Shown here: positions 16,957 through 25,614 of the stretch, in pieces | Numbering within the stretch: the first letter of the stretch is position 1 | Layout: the number at the start of each line of letters is the position of its first letter | Source of the DNA: Spirochaetota bacterium | Lineage (GTDB): Bacteria; Spirochaetota; Brachyspiria; Brachyspirales; JACRPF01 | Reading direction: 5' to 3' | Assembly: GCA_016214035.1 (NCBI GenBank) | Contig: JACRPF010000011.1 | Span: 1-64,000 of the forward strand | DNA length: 64,000 nucleotides | The notes under the pieces: generated by a model | Databases searched by the model: none | Seen by the model: the letters and a program-made list of their open reading frames with translations, nothing else | What the model was told of the DNA's origin: nothing | Position numbers and translations under genes: made by a program

Positions 16957-16985
16957 TTGCATTTCTCCGCAATCGTATTTATAGT
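16957..16985 (+). promoter_or_regulatory. Promoter of the exported-protein gene at 16992
   Basis: TTGCAT (16957-16962) and TATAGT (16980-16985) have a 17-bp spacer. Only GTAGGC separates the -10 box from the ATG at 16992, so transcription should begin at or beside the start codon. Confidence 0.65.
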
Positions 16986-16991
16986 GTAGGC

Positions 16992-18107
16992 ATGAAGGCT
17001 TTTGCAGTGATACTTGCGGCATGTACCGTTTACGGCGCAACGAATGTTCCAGCCGGTCAAAAAGAGTTATACGTATATCTTGAACGGCAGCTGAACGCGG
17101 TGGAGAATGTACTCGCCACAGGAAGCGGTCCCGCAACGAATATTACCGTTGCCGCCGAACTGTTCGCTTCGGACAGCGCCCGCGGTGAGCTTCTGTTCGG
17201 CAAACGCGCACGTGCGTATGCCATTGCAGTGCTCGACCGCATCGTCTCGCTCGGCTTCAGCGCGGTAACGGTTCATATCGGAACAAAGGAGCTCATCGGT
17301 GCAACGAACGCACCGCAGTACGCCGCGTATTACCGTATACTAGCCGCCGAGATACGCGCGCGAAAACGCGGAATACGCGTTGTCATCGATCTCCCGTATG
17401 GAACGAACCGGACGATGCAGGCAGTCGCGAAAAGCATCACCGCGGCGTCCGCCGTTATCATCAGAGAAATGTCGCCGGATTACCTCTCGGTGCTGCAGGA
17501 TCCGGAATATATCAACGCACGGACAGGTCTGCTCGCGACCCCCGACGACTACCGCACGCTCACCCAGACGGTTCTGACGGGGCTTGACAGCGGGAGAACG
17601 CATGTCGGCATCATTATCGATGCGGTCAACCCCGAGTGGTTCGATGCCGTGGCGCAGCTTCCGGTAGAATATTTTGACATACGCCTCAGCGCCGTTACCA
17701 GAGAGACGGCCATCGAACATTGCGACATCATCGCACGTCGGGCGGCTGAACTGGGGAAAAGCGTCATGATGACCGGCTGGCTCTATAAAGCATCACCGCG
17801 TGAGCTTGCCGCATCAGGCATCACCAATGATGCTGTTTTGGTCCGGGATGCATTCAGTCTCTGGGCGCCGCTTGATGAGCGTTTCGTTTCCATGCTTTTG
17901 ATGAACGCGAAGCGTATCGGCGCGGGGTATGTGTCATGCAGTGCATCGGCGATATTCTTCGGGGGAGTAGTATACTCCGAAATCACCCGGGGGTTAAGCC
18001 GGTCCGATGCGATGGAATTGCTTGAGATGAACGCCCGGACTAATATTCTGAATGAGACAGTCAACCCGCTTGGCGCCGCTATGCGCAGAACGGTCAAAAT
18101 ACGATAA
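16992..18107 (+). CDS. Exported protein, TIM-barrel-like, unknown function
   Basis: This 371-aa protein has a short signal peptide (KAFAVILAACTVYG). Alternating strand/helix periodicity with segments such as GIRVVIDLPYGT, HVGIIIDAVNP and LGKSVMMTGWLY suggests a beta/alpha barrel, as in glycosidases, but no family is recognised. The frame stays open leftwards to 16488, but that part lies antisense to yqeK and is spurious; the promoter at 16957-16985 fixes the start here. The YedF-like gene follows after 13 bp and the AraC gene after that, so the three probably form an operon. Confidence 0.7.
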   Translation: MKAFAVILAACTVYGATNVPAGQKELYVYLERQLNAVENVLATGSGPATNITVAAELFASDSARGELLFGKRARAYAIAVLDRIVSLGFSAVTVHIGTKELIGATNAPQYAAYYRILAAEIRARKRGIRVVIDLPYGTNRTMQAVAKSITAASAVIIREMSPDYLSVLQDPEYINARTGLLATPDDYRTLTQTVLTGLDSGRTHVGIIIDAVNPEWFDAVAQLPVEYFDIRLSAVTRETAIEHCDIIARRAAELGKSVMMTGWLYKASPRELAASGITNDAVLVRDAFSLWAPLDERFVSMLLMNAKRIGAGYVSCSASAIFFGGVVYSEITRGLSRSDAMELLEMNARTNILNETVNPLGAAMRRTVKIR

Positions 18108-18120
18108 CGGGAGCAGCGTC

Positions 18121-18453
18121 ATGGAACAACTTGTCATCATCAATGCAGAAACGCTCGGCAGGGGCGACGATTCACTCGGGGCACAGCTCATGGGTTCATA
18201 TCTGCGCACATTATATGCGTCGGAACAGAAACCGGACGCCATCGTATTCTATAATGCAGGCGTCAAACTGCTCGCAGCCGGTTCTCCGGTGCTCGACGCG
18301 ATCGATATGCTCGCGCGCGCGGGCGTTGACCTTGTCGCCTGCGGTACCTGCGTCTCATTCTACAAGGTGAACGATTTACACGCGGGCAGAGTAAGCACGA
18401 TGAAAGAGATCGTCGGCATGATGGCGTCCGCACGGACAGCGATAACCGTGTGA
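18121..18453 (+). CDS. YedF-like DsrE-fold protein (selenium metabolism type)
   Basis: This 110-aa protein matches the C-terminal DsrE-like domain of YedF: INAETLGRGDDSLGAQLM at the start, FYNAGVKL in the middle and the Cys-containing VACGTCVSFY. In most selenium-utilising bacteria this domain is fused to a TusA-like domain; here it stands alone. The family is associated with sulfur or selenium transfer. No selD, selA or selU gene is in the window. I chose the ATG at 18121, with GGGAG before it, over the longer frame from 18052. Confidence 0.8.
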   Translation: MEQLVIINAETLGRGDDSLGAQLMGSYLRTLYASEQKPDAIVFYNAGVKLLAAGSPVLDAIDMLARAGVDLVACGTCVSFYKVNDLHAGRVSTMKEIVGMMASARTAITV

Positions 18454-18475
18454 ACGCACGGATGGGCGGCAATTC

Positions 18476-19207
18476 ATGATTCGTTTCATCGTCTGCAACT
18501 ACAAAAATACGATAATGCCGCATGAAAGCCTTCCCGCGCATGCGCACGACTTCTGGCAAATAGACTGGATACATGACGGCAGCGTTGAGCTTGATCGTAA
18601 CGGTATGCGCAGAATAGATGCCGGACAGATGGCTGTCATCGCGCCCGGCGTGATGCACCGGTATCTTTTCCCGGAGAAAACGGTCATGTCGGCGCTCAAG
18701 TTCATGCCGCATTTCAGATTTTCCGTATCCGGCGGCGCCGCGTACCGTCAGCTTACCGGCGACATGCAGCGTATTCTCTCCGCTGTGTTCGAGGAATATC
18801 ATTCCGCGCACCGGCATGCCGTGCATATCGCATCGCAATACACGGAAATATTCCTCTATAAATACATCATCGGCCGGGCGGATGAAACGGATGCACTCAT
18901 GGAAGCCGCCGCCCGATATCTCACGGAACACCGCGGTGAAACGATATCCGACCGCACGGCGGCGGAGACGCACGGACTTTCGGTAAACCACTTCATCAAG
19001 CGCTTCCGCGAATATCACGGTGTGACCCCGGCGCACTATCTCCGTAACATACGTGTTGAGCACGCGAAGGAAATGCTCCTCTTCAGGGACGCGTCGATAC
19101 TCGAGATCGCACGCGCCTCCGGTTATACCGATGCAGCATCCTTCGGCAAGATATTCAAAAAAACCACCGGAATACCGCCGGCAAAATATCGCGATTTGAG
19201 CGTATAG
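18476..19207 (+). CDS. AraC-family transcriptional regulator
   Basis: This 243-aa protein has an N-terminal cupin (HDFWQIDWIHDGS and MAVIAPGVMHRY) and a C-terminal double helix-turn-helix (AAETHGLSVNHFIKRFREYH and the ILEIARASGYTDAASFGKIF unit). It lies 22 bp after the YedF-like gene and before the polysaccharide lyase gene in the same direction. The lyase gene is its likeliest target. Confidence 0.88.
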   Translation: MIRFIVCNYKNTIMPHESLPAHAHDFWQIDWIHDGSVELDRNGMRRIDAGQMAVIAPGVMHRYLFPEKTVMSALKFMPHFRFSVSGGAAYRQLTGDMQRILSAVFEEYHSAHRHAVHIASQYTEIFLYKYIIGRADETDALMEAAARYLTEHRGETISDRTAAETHGLSVNHFIKRFREYHGVTPAHYLRNIRVEHAKEMLLFRDASILEIARASGYTDAASFGKIFKKTTGIPPAKYRDLSV

Positions 19208-19342
19208 GAACTGATTTGAAAAAGAATGACCGCGGTGCTGTTTACAGAATGTGGAAACACAACCGATCTCCAGACGCACTGTTCGATTATTTGAAACAGT
19301 CATACACTCCTTTTCCTTGCACCACTTGAACGGAACATCAGC

Positions 19343-19348
19343 TATACT
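19343..19348 (+). promoter_or_regulatory. -10 box before the polysaccharide lyase gene
   Basis: TATACT lies about 46 bp before the ATG at 19395. A -35 box at the usual spacing is weak. The position supports 19395 as the start and not the frame beginning at 19251. Confidence 0.4.
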
Positions 19349-19394
19349 ATTATGCATCGACGCAAAAAATAAACGATTCAGGATATGTAAACAC

Positions 19395-21413
19395 ATGTCA
19401 AAAACCATGCACCGTGTTCTCTGTTTGATCATCGTGGGGACGCTCTCGCTGTCAGCCCAGAATGAACCTGATGGCGCCATGAGCACCCAGGAGTCATGGG
19501 GTCAATCGCTGCCGGATTTCCCCAAACCCGCGCCTGAAAAGGCATTTGCCGAACTGAAACTGGTGCAGCCGGACGGCGGTGTCTACCGCAGACCGGTGGA
19601 GGATTGGAAAAGCGCGCGGCAATACGTTGCAACGAACGCGGCCGGCAAAAAGTGGCTGAACGAACAGTGTGCCGCCATCGACGCATGGATGACACGTCCG
19701 CGGGACCGGGTGGAATGGAAATGCGGCCGCAACAGCGCATTCGTCAGCCCGGTGGACGGATCGTTTCTCGTCTGGACGGAAAAGATCCCGGGCGAAGAGG
19801 TTAAAACATTCACCAGCCGCACCGGACATGAGGTGGAAATAACCGAGAAAACGTTCGGCGGCTGGGTTTTCAAACTCCGGGAAAAGCACTTCGGGAACAT
19901 ACTCACCGCGGCTCGATTATTCAGACTTACCGGTGATAAAAAATACGCCGACTGGGCCGCGGAGCAGTTGGATTTTTATGCAGACAACTATCAGCGTTTC
20001 CCCGTCGTCAAAGTTGACAATTACAACTACGCCCGCATTTCTGGTCACAGCCTCAATGACGCGATGTATCTTTCAAAAATAGCCGAAACCGCGCGCCTCC
20101 TGTTCGATTGGGCCGGGGTCGAGCGCCGTCAGGGATGGTACCGCAATTTTTTCAAGCCGGAAGTGGAATTGCTGGACCGTTCCTATCAGACAATACATAA
20201 TATCGCCATATGGCAGCGCGCTTCATCGGCTCAGGTGGCGTTATTATACGGCGACGAGGAAATGTGGGAACGCGAGATGAACGGACAGTTCGGACTGCGC
20301 GCGCAATTCAGCCGCGGCGTTACCAGCGATTATTTCTGGGCCGAGCAGTCGATACAGTACAATAATTTCTGCGTGTATGCCGTCCTGCCGCTCTTGAACT
20401 TTGCGGGGCTTGTCGGCAAACAGGACCGCATTGCAACCGAGGCCGCACTGGTGCAGAATATGGTGCTTGCACCGGTCATGATACGGTTTCCCGACGGATC
20501 GCTTCCCAATCCGGGTGATGCCACGGGCGTCCCGTATGTGAAGCTCGGTCTGTTCGGGGACTGCGCCCGCATTCTGCCCACAACGATTGGCGTTCTCGCG
20601 CAGGACGCATTGAACTGGGACACGCTGGTCGATCCGATACGGACCGAGGGCGGGACTACCAATCTGCCCGACGTAGTGTCCCGCAACATGGAATCGGCGC
20701 GGTTCGCTCTATTGAAAAAAGGGCCGTGGCAGGTGTTCTTCCATTACGGACAGCTCAGTCAATCGCATTCTCAAAGCGAAGCGCTGAGCTGGTCAGCCAG
20801 TTTTGACGGCATCGATATATCCCACGACTGCGGCACCGTCGGTTATGCATCGCCGCTGCATAAGTATTATTACACACGCGGGCTCAACCACAACGTTCCG
20901 CTCATCAACGGCGAGGGGCAGGCCGTATGGAATCCGGGAAAGCTCATCTCTTTTGATGCCGCCGCTTCTGTCATGTCCGCCGAACAACCGGCCTATCGCA
21001 CCGATGCTTCCGCGCGCCGCACGATGCGTATCGAGGGCGAAACACTGATTGATGAAGTCGCCGTGACGTATACCGGGAGCGGCGACGCCCGCCTCGGCCT
21101 TGCCCTGAACCTGTACGGGACTCCGGCGCTTCCGGAAAATTTCAAACCGGACAGCACATTTGCCGAGGGACGCCCGAAGAGCTTTTCATATTGGAAAGAC
21201 GTACGCAGCGCCGGCTTCAAGGACAGAACGGAGTTCGAGGTGACGTTCAAAAGCAACCGGAACATCGCTGTTGCAATCATCGTTCCGGGACCGTTCACGG
21301 TCTATCAGGGTTCCGCGCCGGACCGCCCGCCGCAGCGCAAGAACAGCATCTACATCGAAACCCGGGGGCAGAAAGCGGTTTTCGTGACGAGATTAACGCC
21401 GGTCAGACGATAA
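19395..21413 (+). CDS. Alginate lyase / heparinase II/III-like polysaccharide lyase
   Basis: This 672-aa protein has a signal peptide (HRVLCLIIVGTLSLSAQ), an alpha-helical alginate-lyase-type domain (about residues 95-380, with RLFRLTGDKKYADW and WAEQSIQYNNF) and a C-terminal heparinase II/III-type beta-sandwich (HSQSEALSWSASFDG, then DCGTVGYASPLHKYYY). The layout matches exported uronate-polymer lyases of families such as PL15 and PL17. It probably cleaves an alginate- or glycosaminoglycan-like polymer by beta-elimination. The start was placed at the signal peptide. The 3' end overlaps the convergent regulator gene by 21 bp. Confidence 0.85.
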   Translation: MSKTMHRVLCLIIVGTLSLSAQNEPDGAMSTQESWGQSLPDFPKPAPEKAFAELKLVQPDGGVYRRPVEDWKSARQYVATNAAGKKWLNEQCAAIDAWMTRPRDRVEWKCGRNSAFVSPVDGSFLVWTEKIPGEEVKTFTSRTGHEVEITEKTFGGWVFKLREKHFGNILTAARLFRLTGDKKYADWAAEQLDFYADNYQRFPVVKVDNYNYARISGHSLNDAMYLSKIAETARLLFDWAGVERRQGWYRNFFKPEVELLDRSYQTIHNIAIWQRASSAQVALLYGDEEMWEREMNGQFGLRAQFSRGVTSDYFWAEQSIQYNNFCVYAVLPLLNFAGLVGKQDRIATEAALVQNMVLAPVMIRFPDGSLPNPGDATGVPYVKLGLFGDCARILPTTIGVLAQDALNWDTLVDPIRTEGGTTNLPDVVSRNMESARFALLKKGPWQVFFHYGQLSQSHSQSEALSWSASFDGIDISHDCGTVGYASPLHKYYYTRGLNHNVPLINGEGQAVWNPGKLISFDAAASVMSAEQPAYRTDASARRTMRIEGETLIDEVAVTYTGSGDARLGLALNLYGTPALPENFKPDSTFAEGRPKSFSYWKDVRSAGFKDRTEFEVTFKSNRNIAVAIIVPGPFTVYQGSAPDRPPQRKNSIYIETRGQKAVFVTRLTPVRR

Positions 21414-22691
21414 CGTACCGGCCTTGTCCGTTGTCCGGAAATGCCGCGGGGTTACACCGAATTTCTTCTTGAATAAGAAACTGAAATTCTGATAATTATT
21501 GAATCCGCTTTCGATGATGATGCGGGTTATCGAGCGCGAGGTCTTTTTCAACGCATCCGCCGCATGCGACAGACGCATGTCGTTGAGATATGCGGTGAAC
21601 GGCATGCCGAATAACCGTGAAAAGCGCTGACGGAAATAATCACGGCTCATCATGAATGTCGCCGCTATTTCTTTCATGCGGTCCGGGTCGGCGAAGTTTT
21701 CCATGATAAAATCGTCAATGGTCCGTTTCAGCTCATCGTCAGACTGTTTCGTATGTTTAAGCGTGCGCTTGAGCGTTGACCTTCGAACGATAAGTTTTGG
21801 TTCTACACGTATATGCTTAAGCGGATCCGCATCGCCCGCGATGACGTCGGCCAGAAGCCGGATAGCGGTAATGCCGATGGTCTTATACGGCTGATCGACG
21901 GTGGTGAGAAAATTGGAATAGCGCGCGAAGCGAAGCCGTTCATTGTCAAATCCGGCGATGCCGAAGCGGTACGGTATGCGGATACCGTCCGACAGGGCCC
22001 GCCGATAGAAATGGATGGCAAGATAGTCGTTCTCGAAAATGATCGCCGACGGCGGCGCGACGAGATGCGTATAATGATCATAGATTGCGGTGCGCGGGGT
22101 GACTGTCGAATGCTGTTCCCCCTTCTCATAACGCGCAATGGCTTTTGCCGGAAAATAGGATGTCGTTACATCAATGCCTACGACATGATCGCCGCAGGGT
22201 TTCAGCCCGTGGTGCTTGAGCGCATCACGATATCCGATGTACCGCATTTGTGTATAGTGCTGCGCGCTTGCCGCCGCAAACCCGATAGTCTCATGTCCCT
22301 CTTTTTTCAGATGTCCGACAAGCATATCCATGGCTTTGCACTCATCCACACCCACATAGTACGCGTATCCGGTCCGCGGAGGATTGTGCATATAGACGCA
22401 CGGCACATCGTGCGCAATCACATCCCACACGCACTCCCGCTTCCGCGGCCACCAGGCAACAGTTCCAATGATGCCGTCGAAGGTGCGATGTTCTTTTTTT
22501 TTCACACATGCGGAGAGATCGAAATCCCTGTCGTAGTAATAGAGTTCTATGTTGTTGTCATATGCCTCATGGTTTAGTCCCTCGACCGTCTCCATGAAAT
22601 GTACGCTCCGGCCAATGTTCGTCTTGAAATCGGCGAGTTCGTTGATGACAGCGACGCGCAGCCGGCGCTGCTGTATTCGTGTGCGTTTCAT
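21393..22691 (-). CDS. XylR-type regulator: LacI-like sensor fused to AraC DNA-binding domain
   Basis: This 432-aa protein has a periplasmic-binding-protein-type sensor (about residues 10-300, ending with GIAGFDNERLRFARYS and VEPKLIVRRSTL as in LacI-family sensors) followed by a C-terminal AraC helix-turn-helix pair (MKEIAATFMMSRDYFRQRFS and the ITRIIIESGFNNYQNFSFLF unit). The architecture is that of E. coli XylR. It faces the polysaccharide lyase gene, whose end it overlaps by 21 bp, and may control it. Its promoter has near-consensus boxes, with the -10 only 7 nt before the ATG. Confidence 0.92.
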   Translation of the reverse strand: MKRTRIQQRRLRVAVINELADFKTNIGRSVHFMETVEGLNHEAYDNNIELYYYDRDFDLSACVKKKEHRTFDGIIGTVAWWPRKRECVWDVIAHDVPCVYMHNPPRTGYAYYVGVDECKAMDMLVGHLKKEGHETIGFAAASAQHYTQMRYIGYRDALKHHGLKPCGDHVVGIDVTTSYFPAKAIARYEKGEQHSTVTPRTAIYDHYTHLVAPPSAIIFENDYLAIHFYRRALSDGIRIPYRFGIAGFDNERLRFARYSNFLTTVDQPYKTIGITAIRLLADVIAGDADPLKHIRVEPKLIVRRSTLKRTLKHTKQSDDELKRTIDDFIMENFADPDRMKEIAATFMMSRDYFRQRFSRLFGMPFTAYLNDMRLSHAADALKKTSRSITRIIIESGFNNYQNFSFLFKKKFGVTPRHFRTTDKAGTLSSDRR

Positions 22692-22698
22692 ACGTAAT

Positions 22699-22727
22699 AG
22701 TATAGTCGGTTACCATTGCGGCGTCAA
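22699..22727 (-). promoter_or_regulatory. Promoter of the XylR-type regulator
   Basis: On the minus strand TTGACG (22727-22722), a 17-bp spacer and TATACT (22704-22699) are followed after 7 nt by the ATG at 22691. There is no room for a ribosome-binding site, so the transcript is predicted to be leaderless. Confidence 0.75.
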
Positions 22728-22787
22728 ATATATTCATTGCACCGGATGAGCCGGCACTCTCGTTTTCCGGAATGGATTGCGTTTTTG

Positions 22788-22815
22788 TTGACAAAAAAAT
22801 ATGCCGGTGTATACT
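22788..22815 (+). promoter_or_regulatory. Promoter of the cation efflux gene
   Basis: TTGACA (22788-22793) and TATACT (22810-22815) are separated by 16 bp. The predicted leader to the ATG at 22953 is about 130 nt and holds a hairpin GCTTT-CTTG-AAAGC, so post-initiation control is possible. Confidence 0.75.
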
Positions 22816-22952
22816 GAAAAAATGATTGGAGGATCAGGCGGATCCGATGGATGCCGCCGGGCTTTCTTGAAAGCAGCAGTGACTTTTCCATTTCGCTGTG
22901 GGACTTCCTAAAACAACAACATAGTTCCATCCCGGAACAAAGAGAGTGTTTT

Positions 22953-23816
22953 ATGAATGAAAAAGCGAAAGTGGCACGACTGTCGATTATTTCCAACATC
23001 ACCCTGATAATCCTTAAACTAACCGCAGGCATCATGAGCGGCGCGGTGAGTATCATTTCCGAGGCGATACATTCGGCCATGGACCTGCTTGCGGCCGTCA
23101 TCGCCTTTTTCTCCGTGCGCGTATCAGATAATCCGCCCGACGAAACACATCCGTACGGTCACGGGAAATTCGAGAACGTTTCGGGCTTCATCGAGGCCGG
23201 TCTCATTCTCGCAGCATCGGCATGGATCATCTATGAAGCCGTCATGAAGATTATCCATCACGAGGCGATCAAGTTCGCCATCGCCGGCGTCATCGTCATG
23301 TCCATCTCCGCACTGGTGAACACGCTTGTCTCGCGGGCGCTCTACCGCATGGCGAAAAAAACGAACTCCATGGCGCTTGAAGCGGATGCGCTCCACCTGA
23401 AAGCCGACGTCATCACCTCGGCGGGCGTTGCCGTGGGCCTTTTGATAATAATGATAACGAAAATGCACTTCCTCGATCCGATTATCGCCATCGCGGTGGC
23501 GCTGTTCATCACCCGCGAAGCCGTGAGCCTTCTCATAAAAGCGGTGGTACCGCTTCTCGACACCGGTTTCAGCCGCAACGATCTTGTCCGGCTTGAAGAC
23601 ATTATCAGGAACACCGGGTATGAATACCATAAGCTCCGCACGCGTCATGCGGGGAACCGTTCGTTCGTCGACATGCACCTGCTCTTCCCGCCGGAAGCCA
23701 CGATCGACCAGGCGCACGACGTTACCGACCGGCTGAAAGAGGCGATACACCTGGATTTTCCGAACACCGACGTCACCATCCATATGGAACCGAATGGCGC
23801 ACATTTCCGCACATGA
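22953..23816 (+). CDS. Cation diffusion facilitator (CDF) transporter
   Basis: This 287-aa protein has the six-helix membrane domain of CDF proteins, the site motif HSAMD in helix 2, the conserved HPYGHGKFE loop and ALHLKADV in helix 5, then a cytoplasmic ferredoxin-like domain ending IHMEPNG. The family exports divalent metals such as Zn, Mn or Fe in exchange for protons; the HSAMD/HLKAD residues do not settle which. I chose the ATG at 22953, preceded by AGAGAG, over the longer frame from 22851. A methyltransferase gene overlaps its end by 23 bp. Confidence 0.9.
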   Translation: MNEKAKVARLSIISNITLIILKLTAGIMSGAVSIISEAIHSAMDLLAAVIAFFSVRVSDNPPDETHPYGHGKFENVSGFIEAGLILAASAWIIYEAVMKIIHHEAIKFAIAGVIVMSISALVNTLVSRALYRMAKKTNSMALEADALHLKADVITSAGVAVGLLIIMITKMHFLDPIIAIAVALFITREAVSLLIKAVVPLLDTGFSRNDLVRLEDIIRNTGYEYHKLRTRHAGNRSFVDMHLLFPPEATIDQAHDVTDRLKEAIHLDFPNTDVTIHMEPNGAHFRT

Positions 23817-24447
23817 TAGCACGGTGATCTGTACCCTGTGCGGGGGTGAGACATCGTATTTCGAATCGGCCAGAAACAGGGACTACTATTCCTGCGGCGG
23901 CTGCGCTGCGGTGCTGCTGCATCCGCGGCATTATCTTTCCATTGACGATGAGCGGCGCCGGTATCTCGCTCACACCAATGATATCGAAGACCGCGGGTAC
24001 CGTGATTTTGTCTCGCCGATGCTCACCGCGGTACGGGCGCAATTCACCGCATCCCACACGGGACTTGATTTCGGATCCGGCGCAAGCGGGATTATAACCG
24101 CACTGCTTCGCGAACACGGTTATTCGGTAACGCCCTATGACCCGCTTTTCAGGAATGATTCTGCGGCGCTGACCCGGAAGTATGATTACATCGCCTGCTG
24201 TGAGGCTGTTGAGCATTTCCGTACTCCCGCAGAGGAATTCCGGCTGCTTGCGTCACTGCTCAAACCTGGCGGTGCACTCTTCATCATGACTGCATGCTTC
24301 ACGGATACACCGCTTGCACAGTGGCATTACGCGAGCGACACCACACATCTGTTTTTCTACCGCGCTGAAACATTCGCCTGGATACAATCACACTTCGGGT
24401 TTTCATCGCTGTCGGTCGAGGGAAGGCTGATAATACTTAAAAAATAA
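23794..24447 (+). CDS. Class I SAM-dependent methyltransferase with N-terminal zinc-ribbon motif
   Basis: This 217-aa protein begins with two Cys pairs (CTLC near residue 13 and CGGC near 34), then a Rossmann domain with GLDFGSGASG for SAM binding and YDYIACCEAVEHFRTP in the middle, as in the Methyltransf_23 group. The C-terminal LKPGGALFIMT strand is typical. The substrate is unknown. Its start overlaps the CDF gene by 23 bp, so the two are translationally coupled. Confidence 0.82.
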   Translation: MAHISAHDSTVICTLCGGETSYFESARNRDYYSCGGCAAVLLHPRHYLSIDDERRRYLAHTNDIEDRGYRDFVSPMLTAVRAQFTASHTGLDFGSGASGIITALLREHGYSVTPYDPLFRNDSAALTRKYDYIACCEAVEHFRTPAEEFRLLASLLKPGGALFIMTACFTDTPLAQWHYASDTTHLFFYRAETFAWIQSHFGFSSLSVEGRLIILKK

Positions 24448-24468
24448 GTATATTTCGCCCGCGCTACC

Positions 24469-24496
24469 TTGCGGAAAAGCATCGGCCCGCTATAAT
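24469..24496 (+). promoter_or_regulatory. Promoter of the agmatine deiminase gene
   Basis: TTGCGG (24469-24474), 16-bp spacer, perfect TATAAT (24491-24496). Predicted start near 24503, about 22 nt before the ATG, with GAGG in between. Confidence 0.65.
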
Positions 24497-24524
24497 AGGG
24501 TATAACGCACACGTGAGGAAACGC

Positions 24525-25586
24525 ATGAAACCGAACATGACATCGGGGCAGAGCGGCAGGCGCCGCTGGCCAGCTGAATGGGAACGGCATATATACACGC
24601 TGCTTGCCTGGCCGCAGACTGAACTCGAGTGGCCGGGAAAACTCGACGCCGTCGACTGGGCTTTTGCCGAGATAGCGCGGCTCGTCACCGCAAGCGAACG
24701 TCTGCTGCTTGTTGCGGCAAATCCCGTCCATCGTTCGAACGTGCGCGCCATGCTCGTGAACGCCGGTGTGAACAGCAAAAACGTCGATTTTCTCATACAT
24801 CGTCTGGACCGGAACTGGATGCGCGACAGCGGCCCGGTATGCGTGAAGAACGGCTCGCGTGTCGAAGCGATACAGTTCTCGTTTAACGCCTGGGCGAATT
24901 ACCCGGAATACGCCAACGATATCAAACTCACACCGCTTGTCGCGCGCAAAACGGGCGCGAAACTTACCCCTGCGATGTATAACGGCAGGCATGTGGTACT
25001 CGAGGGCGGTGCCATCGACGGCAACGGACGCGGTACCCTGATAACCACCGAAGAATGCCTCATGCATACGAAGATACAGGTGCGCAATCCCGGCTTTTCG
25101 AAAGCGGATTACGCAGCCGTGTTCCATGAATATCTCGGCACGAAGCACGTCATCTGGCTCGGCGGCGGCATCGTCGGTGACGATACGCACGGTCATGTGG
25201 ATGACATATGCCGTTTCATAGGTCCGTCAACGCTGGTGATCGCCCGCGAGAAACATTCACGTGACATCAATTACCGGAATCTCGAGGAGAACCGCGAGCG
25301 GCTCACCGGCGCGCGTCTTGCGGACGGGTCGAAACCAAAAGTCATTGAACTCCCCATGCCCGGGCCCGTGGTCTTCCGCGGCATGCGCCTGCCGGCGAGT
25401 TATACAAATTTTCTTTTCACAAAAGACGCGCTTCTGGTGCCGACGTTCAACGACCCGAATGACCGCATTGCGCTCGGCATATTATCTGAGGCGCTGCCCG
25501 GACGCACGGTCATCGGTATTCACGCCGTTGATATCGTTCTCGGACGCGGAACACTGCATTGCCTGAGCCACGAAATACCGGCGTAA
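24525..25586 (+). CDS. Agmatine deiminase / peptidyl-arginine deiminase family
   Basis: This 353-aa protein has the pentein motifs of bacterial agmatine deiminases: DRNWMRDSGP, EGGAIDGNGRGTLITTEEC, GDDTHGHVDDICRF and the late catalytic Cys in GRGTLHCLSHEIP. It converts agmatine to N-carbamoylputrescine and ammonia, a step of polyamine synthesis. Length is normal and there is no signal peptide. I chose the ATG at 24525, preceded by GAGG, over a GTG at 24513. No N-carbamoylputrescine amidohydrolase gene is adjacent, although the two usually pair. Confidence 0.92.
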   Translation: MKPNMTSGQSGRRRWPAEWERHIYTLLAWPQTELEWPGKLDAVDWAFAEIARLVTASERLLLVAANPVHRSNVRAMLVNAGVNSKNVDFLIHRLDRNWMRDSGPVCVKNGSRVEAIQFSFNAWANYPEYANDIKLTPLVARKTGAKLTPAMYNGRHVVLEGGAIDGNGRGTLITTEECLMHTKIQVRNPGFSKADYAAVFHEYLGTKHVIWLGGGIVGDDTHGHVDDICRFIGPSTLVIAREKHSRDINYRNLEENRERLTGARLADGSKPKVIELPMPGPVVFRGMRLPASYTNFLFTKDALLVPTFNDPNDRIALGILSEALPGRTVIGIHAVDIVLGRGTLHCLSHEIPA

Positions 25587-25614
25587 CACACAACGTATCG
25601 CGGGGGGTATGTTC

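Noticed and set aside
16488-16991. 5' extension of the exported-protein frame
   Set aside because: It runs antisense through yqeK, whose HD motifs are clear, and the promoter plus signal peptide fix the start at 16992.
18263-19486. 407-codon minus-strand frame
   Set aside because: It spans three plus-strand features including an AraC gene with intact helix-turn-helix units, and its translation is low in complexity (His/Arg rich).
22816-22952. Manganese or nickel/cobalt riboswitch in the CDF leader
   Set aside because: The conserved sequence blocks of these riboswitch classes are not visible; only generic hairpins are.
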